From Daphnia pulex (lineage: Eukaryota > Arthropoda > Branchiopoda > Diplostraca > Daphniidae), in NCBI RefSeq assembly GCF_021134715.1, contig NC_060022.1:3353001-3417000 (forward strand): 64,000 nt of DNA. The letters are read 5' to 3'. The notes beneath the pieces are model-generated. The model had not been told where the DNA came from. It saw only the letters and a list, made by a program, of their open reading frames with translations, and did not search any database. The translations under genes and the position numbers were made by a program. Within the stretch, counting starts at the first letter, position 1. Each line of letters starts with the position of its first letter. This document shows, piece by piece, positions 25,069-37,338 of the stretch.

Positions 25069-25776
25069 GTTATTTTTTTTTTAATGTGTGTAAATGCTAT
25101 GGGCCGTCAGTTAGAACTGATATAAAGAACTGAGAAGTAGAAAGAAACTGAAATAGCCAACTGATGCTTCTGTACGGCTCCACTTCGTGTTTTTATAAAG
25201 ATGATGTTTCAAACTCCGCCTCTTGTTTAGATCATTGCGTACGTTTCCTAGGTCTCTCCTTCCTCGTCCATCATTGTGTTGCATGCACGATGAGTTGCAA
25301 AAATTTGGCTTTCCCTTTTACCGCATTTTCCTTATTATCGTAATTCTACCCAAACTTCCTGAGAAAGCCAGTACAACAGTCAAGTCTTAAACGCAACGCC
25401 ACTAGTGAGTCGCTAGTGTATATACGTCCGGTACGTCAATCAGGTTAGACTGAAATTAAGAATTTTAAATTAGCCTTCTGAGCCCAAGTTTATACTCATC
25501 AAGCCTTAGCCAAGATTTCAAAAATACATCAAGCCTTTAGACAGCAAATGTGGACGTGATACATGACCAAAATTCTCTTTTTATTTGTTATGCAATACGG
25601 AAATTCAATTGGAAATTTTCAAATAGGCAATGGTTGTTGCGTTATTTGCGGACTTGATCTAACACTGTTGAAATCAAAGAGGTGGAGTCTGTGTACAAGC
25701 TCTATATAAATATAACCGAATGACGAAGGCTGCATCAGTTGTATTCGGCCGACAGTGATATAACACAGTGGAGACA
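25069..25776. promoter_or_regulatory. divergent promoter region of two cuticle-type genes
   Basis: Minus gene: AGGCGGAGT at 25221-25213, TATAAAA at 25197-25191, initiator TCAGT at 25164-25160. Plus gene: AGGTGGAGTCT at 25680-25690, TATATAAA from 25703, initiator TCAGT from 25735. The roughly 450 bp between the two promoters holds no recognised gene. Confidence 0.75.
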
Positions 25777-26239
25777 ATGAAGGTCTGATTCATTTTTACC
25801 ATCACATTTTTGTTCAGTTAAATAATTTATACATTAGTTATTGATCCATACTTAGTAGTAACGATTTCCAATTCTATAGGTAGTCCTTGCCACTTTGATG
25901 ATGGCCGTCTTGGTGTCAAGCCAAACACCTTACGAAAAACCAAACTACACTAGCTACTCCTTCCCGGAATACAAACAGGAATACAATCAGGATCAGGAAT
26001 ACCCTGAAGTTTACAAGCCATATTTAGATTCAACTCCGGTTTACAATAAACCTGTGCACACACATGCTAAGTTTAAACCATATTTGCATTACGGCACGTT
26101 ATTTCGACCCTATTACCCAATATTCAAGCCAAACTATCGCGAACCTGAGACAGTGTACAGACATTCACGTTACTCGTCCCGGTGGTACCCGTACCCCACA
26201 CATGCTACGTACGATACTGCGTACCGGTTTTATAAATAA
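25777..26239 (+). CDS. small secreted Tyr/Pro-rich cuticle-type protein
   Basis: Exons 25777-25782 (ATG AAG) and 25880-26239 give 121 residues. Signal peptide MKVVLATLMMAVLVSSQ. The mature chain begins TPYEKPNYTSYSFPEYKQEY and continues with scattered Tyr/Pro motifs (FRPYYPIFKPNYREPE, SSRWYPYPTHATYD). There is no R&R domain. It is divergent from the gene ending at 24715 and shares its promoter box, tiny first exon and mature N-terminus, so the two are probable paralogues. It ends 132 bp from the convergent METTL16. A structural cuticle role is inferred. Confidence 0.75.
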
Positions 26240-26371
26240 AAACTTTAAAGGCCATCATAGATTTCGTTTGTTTCTCACTTAAGTTATTTTAGGCAAGAGG
26301 CGGAAGCTCGAGTAGACTTCTACTACATATTCAGCTAATCATTTATTCAAAAAATCTCAAATTATTTATTT

Positions 26372-27976
26372 TCATTTTTCAAATAAATGATTTTTCATGT
26401 ACTGTAAAATTTGATTAATTGATTCTCGTCCCGAACCTCCCTCGATCCAATACATTTGTAATTGGATCGACTCTGTATTTGTTTCTTCAAGAAAAAGTAA
26501 TCCTTTGAGGCAAAAGTTTTGATCTTTTTGTAGCCCAAGCGGACACCCGTCAATCTTAGCTCGTTTAGATTCGGGTTGTTCACAAGCTTGTTCTGAATTG
26601 CGCTTTCCTTCTCGTTGTTTTCGACGTTGGTTTGACCACGTATTTTCTCTTGCGACGAATTCGATTGCTTTTTTATCCTTCTTGTCTTTGATTTTCCTGA
26701 TCTCCATCTGAAAAGCGACGCAATGGAGTTTTAACGCAATATCTTAAATATAGATATGTTTGAGTTGTATACTATTTTTAAAGAATTGAGGAGTTCTAGA
26801 ATCTTCATCAGGACGCAAGCAACCGATAAATCCCCTTTATTGCTCCACCGTTCATTTGAAATGACGTAATTCAAAGGGGGTGGTCCTTTTCCGTTATTTT
26901 TTGGCCGTATTTGTGGTAATTTTGGAACTGTCAAGTTATCACAAAACGTCCACGCCAATCCCCATCGTGTAGTGCGACCCTGGCAGAATTCGGTTTCACT
27001 CCAGGAAGAAGCGCCCGCCTCTTTGAGAAGAAGGATGATTGGAGCCAAACTTGATTTGTGTCCTAACATAGTAGTAAATATTCTGCAAAGGGAAATATAA
27101 ACACAATTAAACTAACATTTAAAAAGAAAAAGAAAAATATTTTGTTATTCCTTTACCTTACACAAGATTTTAATTCTTGGCACTCTTTTATAAGATTTTC
27201 TATGAATTTTACCTCACCACCCTTTACAGCGATTTCAGTGGTAGAAGCAGAACCACCAGACTTAGGACACATTGGTAATGGTCTTTTATCACTTCTGGAC
27301 TTTGGTCCAAAACTATCACTGTCAAAGAAGGGTGGGTTGCACATTGTAAAGTCATACTTACGACTGGTGTCGATATTTCCATGTAACATGGATTCAGCTG
27401 TTACTTTGACAATTGTAACATGGCTTTGTAAGCAGTTCCGCTCTAATGTTTCTAATGAGCATTTGTAGTTTGTCTCATCTGCTTCTGTTGCAGTAAAATG
27501 CCAACCTTTCATTCGGGCTGCAAGTATGGGATAGATACAACAGGCACCAGTTCCTATGTCAATTCCATGAACAATTTGCTCACTAGCTGGATTAACTTGT
27601 TGAAGTAAGTCTTCAACCCAAAGTAAATAGTTGAGACGTAGTGGAAGAGTAGGAACAAGTCTGTCAGGAGGTAATTCAACATCAAGATTGAAGTCACGTT
27701 TCAGAAGAACAGTAGATAGTGCTCTCACTGCTGCTGCATCCTTGAAATCTATTTCAATTTTTCCTGTAAGTTTCTGTATAAAATTAATGAAAGAAAAAGA
27801 AAACATAAGTTTATGAACATGCTGACATCTTCAGTCAGATACAATATTCTTTAAACCAAAATGTTTAAGATTACCTGTTTAGCATGTTTTCTAAATTCAG
27901 GAAACTTCAACGCTAATTCTTTAAAGTCTGGAGGAGTTCGATAGGGGTTACGTGGATGCATAAATGACGAATTCAT
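26372..27976 (-). CDS. Mettl16: METTL16, RNA N6-adenosine methyltransferase
   Basis: Class I SAM-dependent methyltransferase; the human protein methylates U6 snRNA and hairpins in the SAM-synthetase MAT2A mRNA. Four exons: 27976-27875, 27773-27157, 27082-26773, 26707-26372; 1365 nt, 454 residues. The N-terminus HPRNPYRTPPDFKELA matches the RNA-binding lead segment. SAM-site motif HGIDIGTGACCIYPIL lies near residues 103-118 and the catalytic NPPF at about 180-183. ETEFCQGRTTRWGLAWTF follows. The C-terminal part has a basic segment (RKIKDKKDKKAIEF) and YWIEGGSGRESINQILQYM, matching the last block of the vertebrate conserved region. The linker is shorter than in human (562 residues). Head-to-head with mRpL44. 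Confidence 0.93.
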
Positions 27977-28093
27977 TTTGATTTTACAGGCTTTCAGGGT
28001 TCCCAAACAAAAAAAAAGCTAATGAATGAATGTTCGTATAACGAGCGAAAAGATATCAGCTGTGAAACACACGTGCTTCATTTGTTTTAAAAA
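27977..28093. promoter_or_regulatory. short bidirectional promoter, METTL16 / mRpL44
   Basis: Only 117 bp separate the two start codons, so both promoters and 5'UTRs are packed here. It contains an E-box CACGTG at 28070-28075 and no TATA box. Confidence 0.6.
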
Positions 28094-29422
28094 ATGGCTG
28101 CCCTGTGGAAAACATGCCATCAATGTCTGCGTTACGGACTTTCACACAAATCTTTTTACCCTTCAGTATCTGCCATAAATGTAATATCTAAAAGAAATTT
28201 CAAACCTCGTTGGGTTGCACCTACGTTAAGAGAAATTAAACGAAGAAAAGACGTCGAAGACGACCGTAATGGAGGGCCAAAAATTTTTCACCGAAGCACA
28301 TTTCTTGAATGGTTGTTTACTTATTTATGGTTCAGAAATATTGACTCAGTTATTAAATATATTTTATTTTGTTATCAGGAATTATGATGCTGAAATATTT
28401 GCATTCAGCAACAGACTTGGAGAAAAATTCAATGAAGCTACACTACGAACAGCATTAACACACAAGTCGTATGTTGAGAGGGAAACTGCCAGATTGTCAG
28501 ATATGGGAGTGGATTCCTATTTACAGATTCAAAACAATGAAGAACTTGCTGTAGTAGGTGGTGAAATGATAAGCAAATTTACCAATGGTTACTTGAGAGC
28601 AGTATTCACACAAGTCCCAGAAGAACTCATCACGTATGATTCTTATTATATTCTCCCAAATGTGTGATTATGCTTAACTGTGAATTGGATGCTTTATGTT
28701 TAGGGCAATGCATGACTTTCTGACTTCTACTTCAAATTTAGAAACAGTCGGCAAACATATTGGGCTTGGTGACTTGATGCTTTGCTCAGTAAGTTTCTCT
28801 TGAAATAGTCTTTACTTTTAAAATGTTTTCATAATCTTGATTCCTTGTTTAGGATTTTCCCTGTGAATCAGAAACCTATGTCAAGTCCCTCAAAGCAGTT
28901 GTAGCTGCTTTGGCTGAAAGTTCAGGAGAAGAGAGGGCCAGGATTTTTGTTCAAGATCTGGTTGTTACACAATTGTATGGCTTAGATATAAATGAATTAT
29001 GGAACCCTTCAGATCCTGTGGGAAATTTGACAGACATTCTTAAGCGAGAAGGAAAAGCTGAACCTGAATTTCGGCTCATCAAACACTCTGGGCAAAACTC
29101 AGTTCTAGCCGTGTACTATGTGGGAGTTTACTCTGATAAAAATTTTATTGCTGAAGGTAAGTTTACAATTATGTTTATTCATTCAAACTGGGGCTATAAA
29201 ATTATTTTACATACAGGTGCTGGAGAAAGTTTAGAAATCGCAAAAGAAATGGCAGCCCGCGAAGCATTAAAACAACTGTTCCACACTGAAGATTCAATGA
29301 AAGCTTTACCTTTTGGACGGCAGTTGAAAAACATTCAGTCTAAAATAGTACAGTTAGAAAATCAGCCGAACCTTCCACTTAGTAAATGGATCTCAGAAAA
29401 AGTCACATCGGCTGTTCATTAA
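28094..29422 (+). CDS. mRpL44: mitochondrial ribosomal protein L44 (RNase III-like fold, dsRBD)
   Basis: Large-subunit mitoribosome protein. Five exons: 28094-28311, 28379-28633, 28704-28788, 28853-29156, 29217-29422; 1068 nt, 355 residues. A basic N-terminus (MAALWKTCHQCLRYGLSHKS) looks like a mitochondrial presequence. The core EWNYDAEIFAFSNRLGEKF, LRTALTHKSYVERE and MHDFLTSTSNLETVGKHIGL is the RNase III-like domain. IAEGAGESLEIAKEMAAREA is the double-stranded RNA-binding domain. The first donor was set at 28312 (GTTGTT) because only this restores the frame and the W-N-Y-D-A-E junction; it is a weak donor. Convergent with Sas-4, 65 bp apart. Confidence 0.9.
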
Positions 29423-29487
29423 CATTAATTGATTGACTGGCTATCATGGAGAACGAATATAGGTTTGGAACATTGTATAATTTCTTT

Positions 29488-32486
29488 TCATTTTGGAGTT
29501 TGCGCTTCTCCGGTATCGGTAATTATTTGTCCGCTCTTGTCCTTAACACGGATCCGCCCATTCGCATATCTTGTTTCCGAACGGCCATCTTCGTACACGG
29601 TTTTCACTGTACCGTCTGGGTATTCTCGTCTCTAAATAGGTTTAAGAAAATGTAAGCATCAACCTTGTTTAGAGATTTTAAGAAGAATCCCACCTTGCAA
29701 ATAGGAGTGTAAATTTCTCTGATTCCCGAAGGAAAAGTCATAACTCCATGACCCTTGCCATCCGTCCATAGTTTTGTGCCATCAGGCAATTGAGAATCTT
29801 CTCGGCCATCAGGATATTTCATCTTCTGTGCTCCTCCGGGATATTCGACCTGAGAACGGCCATCTGGATAAGTAGTTTCAATCTGTCCACTAAAAGAGGG
29901 AAAACAAAATCCTAAGTAACGACTACCCTGGGGAAAAGTTCGAGGAGAACTACGAACCTTGAAAATTCAAGAATATCTGTTCCATCTGGCTTAGTGGTGT
30001 GCTTTGTGCCACTGTCAGCGTAGGTGTAAATAACACTTCCATCAGCAAGCTTCTGCTTGATATCACCATTGTAATAAACCACCTGTGTTCCTTTGCCATC
30101 AGGCCAAATTTCCTTGCGATTGCCATTCGGGTAGAGCACCAACTTGGTTCCATCGGGCAGTACAGTTTGTGAAACACTACCTATAACACGAAACCATTTT
30201 TAACGTTTCGAAATTGATAAACTGTCAATTTTCTTAACAAACCAGATCCAGGACTTGAGTTCACAAGAAGGGTTTCTTCGGGTTTTTGGCGACTTAGTGA
30301 ATCGCTGGGTTGTGTAGGATTTTTCTGGGGATTCCTTGCTGAGCCATTAGGGACAGTTTCGGTAGGATTAACCAAAGCAATCTGTGGACTCTGAGGACGT
30401 ACTGCAGGCACATTTGCTTCTGCAATCACAGGAATTGATTTCTCGCTTTTTGAATTTTTCGCCTAGAAAATAAGAGAGAAGTTTTATAAATAAATATGTG
30501 TTTATCCAAATTTAATTGTAATAAACATACCAAAGCCCCGGGTCGAAGACTGGCATTAAGCCGACGTCGCAGATTTTGTTCTTCGGCGCGCACTTTTTCA
30601 AGGTTATCGGTTAATTCGCGATTACGTATTTCAAGTGCACGTATCTTTTCCTGGACGACGGTTTGACTTGCCATCCATTTGTTCTCCTTCTGTCGATGTT
30701 CTTCTTTCGCTTGCTTCAATTCTTCTCTTAATTTTTTCAATTCCTCTACGTTTTCTGTTTTATAATGTCATTGAAGTGGTTGTTTAAAAAAAATGTATAT
30801 ACTAACTTAATGCTTTAATTACCTTTCAGTTGAGGTAGATCTTTGATTTGTTCAATTCGTACTCTTTTCTGTTCCTCACTATAGAGTAACTGCAATCTTC
30901 GCTTCTCGTTTTCAGTGTACCGTCTAAATTTTTCTTGTTCCTGCTCCAACTTTTGTTTAGATTCGTCGTGCTCTTTTCTTGCCCGACGGATAGCTTCGGT
31001 TTCTCGTCTGTAGTTGGCGATTTCGCGTTCAAGGCTGGTGAGTCGAGATCGTAAGAGTGATGTTTGGTAAACAACACGAGGATCTTCTATGGGTAGTTGT
31101 AAAGAAGCAGCACCTGTTAAAAGTAAACATTTAGTCATACTAAATATTTCTGTGTGTTGTTTACTTTAGGTTACCTTTTATTTGGTCGATAACAGGATCA
31201 GAGATATTGCTCAGAGGATTATTAGTTTTAAGGAAGTTTTCTTCCTGGGTAGTAGGTGAAGTAAGTTCTTCATTGTTCCACAATCGGACCGGATTGCCGA
31301 ACAGTTTTTGATAATCTGGAAAACCTATTGGCGACGTAGGCGTTTCATCTAAGTCGAAGGGCTCCCGAATAGGACAAGTAGGCTCGTTTGAATGCTGGCT
31401 GGGTCGAATAGTGTTGGAAACGTAAGGTGATGCGTGAGAATGACCAGGATCTTCTTCTGAAATGTCTGCCAACCAAGGTTTCTCGTATTCTTCGTTGGTT
31501 TGTGTCTGCACTTCTTCGACATGCTCAGCAAAGCGAACGTGCCTACTAGGTTTACCCGATGTCCTTTCGGTGATAACTTCAACCTCTTCATTGCTGCTTG
31601 TTCCTTTTCTTGAAAGGAAATTGATGACTTTTGATGGAGAAGGGAGATGTGTCACTCCTTTATCAATGAGTTGGCCGATAAGAGAAGAACTGGACGAAAA
31701 GCTAGCGTTGATGTTAGCAAAACGTTCCAAGAGCTCGAAAACGGCAAGATCCTCTTCGTTTCTAGACGAGTTAACGTCTCTTAAAGATTCATCGACTCTT
31801 CGGCCTGTAAAGGGTAGAATCTGGTATAAAATTTTTGTATCTTGCACTGATTCAACAGGAGTTGGTTTCAAGGTAATTTGATTTTGCACAGGTGCTAATA
31901 CTGGTTTGGGAAATTTTTCCTTTATTTGAATTTTTGAACTCATTGAAGTAGAAGGAATTTTGTTTTCTTTTCCATGGTTCCCTTTAGAATGGGTTGATTT
32001 TTCTATTTTTGGTTTTGTGATGACACCAAATCTAGATATTCCCTGTCCTCTTTTCAGAAATGTAAACTTTTTAGCTTGAGCAGCGTTTTGTGATGTTAAT
32101 GCTTGATCTTTAGTATTTATTGAAGTCTCTAGCAATTGCTGAAATGTTTGCACAGATCTTGGTTTCTTTAATGGTACATCATCAACGTTTTGTGGCGAGG
32201 TGATAGAATTTTGTTGGTTATTGTCTCTATTTTCTTTCTGATTATCACATTTTCCTGTTGATATCAAATTGGGAGCTTCTACAATTTCAAACGAACCATT
32301 TTCTGAGGTATTAGTGGTGTCACCAGCATTGATCATGGATAAAAGTTTCTTTTGTTTTTCCATAAGAAGTAGTCTTTGATGTTGTTGTTGCTCCATTAAG
32401 CGATTTTTCTGCTCTTGCTGCCAATTCCTTAGCTTTTGAAGCATTTCTTCCGACATAACATCTTCTGCTGAAGTATCCTCTTCCAT
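29488..32486 (-). CDS. Sas-4: Sas-4 / CENPJ (CPAP), centriole assembly protein
   Basis: Centriole protein controlling centriolar microtubule growth. Seven exons: 32486-31175, 31113-30823, 30754-30531, 30462-30243, 30180-29958, 29889-29694, 29631-29488; 2610 nt, 869 residues. The large first exon has [16 protein letters not shown], the tubulin-binding-type motif, and a basic/Gln-rich start. Exons 2-3 encode a long coiled coil ([29 protein letters not shown]-like heptads). Exons 5-7 encode the T10/TCP domain as beta repeats: [60 protein letters not shown]. This is the STIL/Ana2-binding domain in other animals. The start is the first ATG in frame. Confidence 0.9.
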
Positions 32487-33198
32487 CCTTATAATTAAGT
32501 CGAATTCCTATTCTACACTACGTGTTTACACTTGCGATTCAAAAATGTTGTTGATAACTGGAAATGTCAAAAAGGGGAACTGCTTTTTGAATCATTCGAT
32601 AATCGATATATTCCCAGAAATCGATAAACGAAATTATTTTATTCCGGATTTCTACTGTTTTAATATCATTCGCAACTTCTAAGTAAGAATAAAACTTTAA
32701 ATTTATATTTAATATAAAAAAGAGAATGCTTTTACATTTTTCCTTAACAATATAATTCTGATTGATTTATAGGGGGTATAAAATTGAACGGTAGAGGGCA
32801 ATAGCTGTCCTTGAAAAAAATTTAACGGCCATATTGTTGTGGCGCGGGATAGCATGGTGGGACTTTCCCTTATATCTTGGCCATATCCCATCAGTCCCTC
32901 TCAACATCAGCTGGTCCAGTCCAGGCTCAAGTAGCTGGGGCGCCAGGCTAAAAAGTTTTTTTTTTAACTCTTGCTACGTTGAAGGGGGCAAAAGTCGGAA
33001 TTGTTCAGTCCGACACAAAACGTTTTTTGTTTGTCCATTTTACACAAATGGCTGGTTTTTCCGTTTGGCGTGTTATTTGTATTTGATCTTTCGAACCGAT
33101 CACTTCGTCCTTCAGTGCCCATTCAGTTGGTGTTGGCGGTTTCCGTCTCTTATTTTTAATAATTATTTAGGAACACAACAGTTTCCTCATTTTCAAGA
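32487..33198. promoter_or_regulatory. bidirectional promoter region, Sas-4 / Ttd14, with ATCGATA motifs
   Basis: 712 bp between divergent start codons. Two ATCGATA motifs at 32602-32608 and 32620-32626, 18 bp apart, resemble the insect DRE element bound by DREF. The rest is AT-rich. No coding exon was recognised; a non-coding first exon of Ttd14 may lie near 32850-33170. Confidence 0.5.
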
Positions 33199-36100
33199 AT
33201 GGAACTCGCCAGTGCCAAAGCTAAACGTGTTTATAAAGTCGTCTTGACCGGAGGTAAAAAAAGAATCCGAGGGAAAACTCACTAGTGCACGTGCTTACAA
33301 CTTAGTGTGCAGCATGGTGGGAAATGTCGATGACTGCTTGCCAGACTTTTTATCGATTTTTTTTTTGTCGCACATTTTTTTGGCTTCTTATTTTAAATAT
33401 TCTTCTACGTGTGCCATTATTGAGTAGAGCGCTATATTTCCGACCAAAGAAATTTTTCTTTGTAACTTATGCTCATGTGAATTCACTTAGGACCGTGCGG
33501 GGGAAAAACTACTGGGCAAAGCAGGCTGTGCACCTTCTTTGAAAACTTGGGATGGAAGGTATTTTTTATTATTGGGGCAGTATGTAGTAGAATACAATTT
33601 GACTGACGTATCGTCGTATTATTATTTTGTTCATTTTAGGTTTTCAGAGTGCCTGAAACTGCCTCAACCTTACTCAGGTTAGAACCAATTGCTTTGTTCT
33701 TGGTTAATCAGTTTCGCCTAAAATGAGATTGCATGTCGCCATGGGCGTTTCAAAAATTAATAACGAAAACATGTTTTGCTTTATCCTTCGCTTACTATTT
33801 ACTTGACCTTTAAATGCCATATCGTAGATGTTTTTTTTTTATCTTACAATTTTGCTTTATTTTAACTTTCTAATTTTTAAAAAATGTTTTCTTCAACTTT
33901 TAGCGGCGGGGTGAAATTCGCCGATTTGTCACCTGAAGATGGTAAGAAGCAACTCTTTCTAGTTCTTGCTACATTTAGTTACTTTCCTTTCTCCTCACTC
34001 GTGATCATCCTCACGTGTTTTTCATTCAACAATTGTAAAAATGTGATTATTTCAAAATGGGGTTCGTATTTCATCATTATTGATGTGTGTGTGAGGAAAT
34101 AATGTCAAGTGGTAAAAACAAATGTGATGGGTTTTTCTAGGCCCAAGCTCAGGGTCAAATAATGCAGATAACGACCATTTTACGGGGACTAGATGCTGGA
34201 CAAGCGAGACGAACTTGGGCCCGAGCCTTTCTGATCGATGTCAGCAGCGTGCTCCTTACCAAAGCGGCAGCGGTGTGTATGTGTGTGGTTGTATGTGTGT
34301 GTGCCTGCCTGTGGCTGTGTGTTTCTGCTTTCGAATTGTTGAGTTTGAAAAAAGTAAAAATAGATTTCGGGCTTTACTATAGTTTGCTAGTAGCTGGCTG
34401 GGTATAAACGTGTTTGTCAGCATGAGAAGGACCCGTCTCCGGTTTTCTAGATTACAAGGGGAGAAGATGGTCACCTGCCAATAATCTGCCCACCGCGACG
34501 TGACGTTCCTCCGCATTTCCTCCGACTGACGTAATTCGAGTACAAGCCTTAAACCTTCCGTGTATTCCTTGGCACGGATGTAATTGTTTCGTGTTCAACT
34601 GTGGTGAAACTAAAAGGATGAGAAAAAAGTTGCGAAACTTTGTTATGGATTCATGATGGATGGGTTAGATATCGCCCGCCGGAATAGCGGACATTCGAGC
34701 CTTTGTATATTGGGGTTCAATTTGCTGCCAAGTGAAGCCTCGTCAGTGGGACTTGTTATCGATGGGAACCGACTGCAAATGTTAGATGCTGAAAGAATGC
34801 GCATTGCTTGAGGTTTAGTCGATTCCCGTTATCCGCTTTCACTGATCAAATATCATCCCCGCATATCGTCTGAAGGCGATCGAACTGAATCATTGATGAC
34901 CCCCCTCCTCCTTCGACCGATCGTGTGTCACGTTAACAAAAGGATGTGGTCAAATGTACACGTCCATCCCGTATTGATTGGTCATTAGACTCCAGTTTGC
35001 AATTGTGTTGATGATATGTAGTTTAATCAAATTATCATCTCGTTTTATTTCCTCTCATGCAGCTATCACATTTCAAGAGAACTTGCTGAAGACGATGATC
35101 CAAATGGAGAATACATTTTTCGCTCTTGCTGAACATTTCAACCGCGATTGCATTATTATTTGCGACCGAGGAACTATGGACGCATCCGCATGTAAGTTGC
35201 CATAGAGATTTCGTTCTCATTTTTCCACGTGAATAATTTAGTCTAGCTCAGTTGCAAGTAAGGATGGATCTATAGTGACATGCCCCACGAACATGTTAGT
35301 AAACCAATACTAGTGGTCCGATTTCGCTTTGAATCGAACAGGAGATGAAGTTGGCGAGATCGTGCAGAAATTGCGTGATTCCACGTGAAGCACGTACGCA
35401 AAGTATTGATTGCTGAAAGTAGTACATCCCGGAGATTAAATGATTTCTCCAACTTCTTCACGAAATGTTGCCAGTATAATATAGCTTCGCGGTTTAGTAA
35501 TTAAATGCGCGGTTTCTAGCATAGATAGCGTGATATTCGTTAAACCAGTTTCACCTTGATAAATAGCATGACCATAAAACTCAAGGTTATTGAGAAAACG
35601 CTTGGCTCAAGTTTATGTTATCAATATATAACATGTGTATGTAATTGTGGTTAATGGAGTTTTACGCAATAATAAGTCAATGTCGTTTCACATTTTATCT
35701 CATGGATTATGTCTATTAAACTAGTTATTTTTATTAGTTGTCTCAAAGGAAGTTTGGGAGCAGTTGATGAAAACAAACGGGTGGAATCCGGTTGAGCTAA
35801 GAGACACGAGATACAACCAGATAATCCACATGGTATCAGCTGCCAAAGGCGCTGAGGACTTTTACACTACTGAGGTAATAACATACATTAAAATGAAATT
35901 TAGTGATACTCATTCATGTTTTTAAATCAACAACAGGATCACTCTTGCCGGAGTGAAAATCTGGATTTGGCCCACACACTAGATGATCGTGCGGCTGAAG
36001 CTTGGATTGGCCATCCTTATTTTGACGTTATCGACAATTCGACTAATTTCGATACTAAACTCCGTCGCATGATTAGCGTAAGCTTACGGTAAATTTTGTT

Positions 36101-37338
36101 TATTCGGAACAACTTATTTTCATTCGTCGATTTTATAGGCCGTATGTCAGCGAATGGGTCTGGACACTGGAGACCGTTTGGAAACCAACGCTAAGAAGTT
36201 CAAGTTCTTAGTTCGTTCATTGCCCGATGACAGTATGTTTCCTCCTTTTGAGGATTTTGACGTCATTCATGACTATTTACAGACCAATTCAAAGAAGACG
36301 CAAGCTCGCTTAAGAAAAAGAGGCCAAAAAGGTGAGCTTCTATCCGTAGGATTAATAATTTGATTGAATTCGTTGTGTATTGATTGCTCGTTGCATGTCG
36401 CTAGATCGCTGGAGTTACACCTTAACTGTACGTCGGCCGGAAGTACGTGGTCAAGTGGTAGAAATCAAGACGCAAATCACCAGCAGAGATTACACTAACA
36501 TGCTGGAGCAACGTGATCCTTTTCACCTAACCATTTTAAAGAAGAGACGTTGCTTTCTCTATCACAACCAGTATTTCCAACTGGATATTTACAAAGAGCC
36601 TTGCCATCCGAGGTATACTTAGCAATTGGATTTTTTCCAACAGAAACACTTCACTATACCAAAAACGCTTTTCATAGATGCCACGGCCTAGTGTTGTTGG
36701 AAACGTATACGACGCAATCGTTGGAGGAATTCCAAGCTAATAAATTGCCCGATTTCCTTGACATTGTCGATAACGTGACGGGCGATCCGACCCACTCTAT
36801 GTACAACCTTTCTCTTAAAGAGGAATGGTTAAATAATAAAAAATTCTGCTTCAAACTTGCAGGTAACGCAATATCCGATAACAAATATTTGGTATTTTTC
36901 TTGTGTGTGTTGTGGAAATCCTGGGAGGGTTTGTACCGTTCACAGGGGAGTTCACATACATTGTGGGGAAATATTGTGTAAGTTATAGTTACATATTAAA
37001 GGATCCATATTTTAAATTATTGACTCAGCTGAATTGCACGAGGAATTGGGCTGAGGTAAGGAACACCGAGCTTGATGGCTAATGATCGAGTCGGATGCAT
37101 GCGTGTGTATCATAGGAGAATTTTCACCACAGAATTTATTTAGCAAATCACAATTTTTTCGTATCCTAGTATTTGTTCCTTATTTTCTACTTTTATTTTA
37201 AGTTTAAGTCTCGTAGAATTTGACTAATAATTTTTTTTTGTATCTGAATATCAAAAATCTGCAGCCGACGACGAAGATGACCTGACTGGAAGCCCTCGAA
37301 CCAATGGCTGGATAGGACCACACGTTAATGGAGTTTAG
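33199..37338 (+). CDS. Ttd14: TTD14 (TRPL translocation defect 14) homologue, P-loop / CYTH-like protein
   Basis: Conserved protein named from the fly mutant with defective TRPL channel trafficking; reported to bind GTP and phosphoinositides. Eleven exons: 33199-33253, 33491-33558, 33640-33677, 33903-33940, 35063-35191, 35738-35874, 35937-36077, 36139-36331, 36405-36612, 36678-36862, 37265-37338; 1266 nt, 421 residues. The P-loop [10 protein letters not shown] (about residues 18-27) spans the first intron. Further blocks are [70 protein letters not shown] and the CYTH-like part [35 protein letters not shown]. Intron 4 (33941-35062) is far longer than the others. Confidence 0.92.

Noticed and set aside
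31462-31881. 139-residue plus-strand frame inside Sas-4 exon 1
   Set aside because: Antisense shadow of a long exon; no domain and poor codon pattern.
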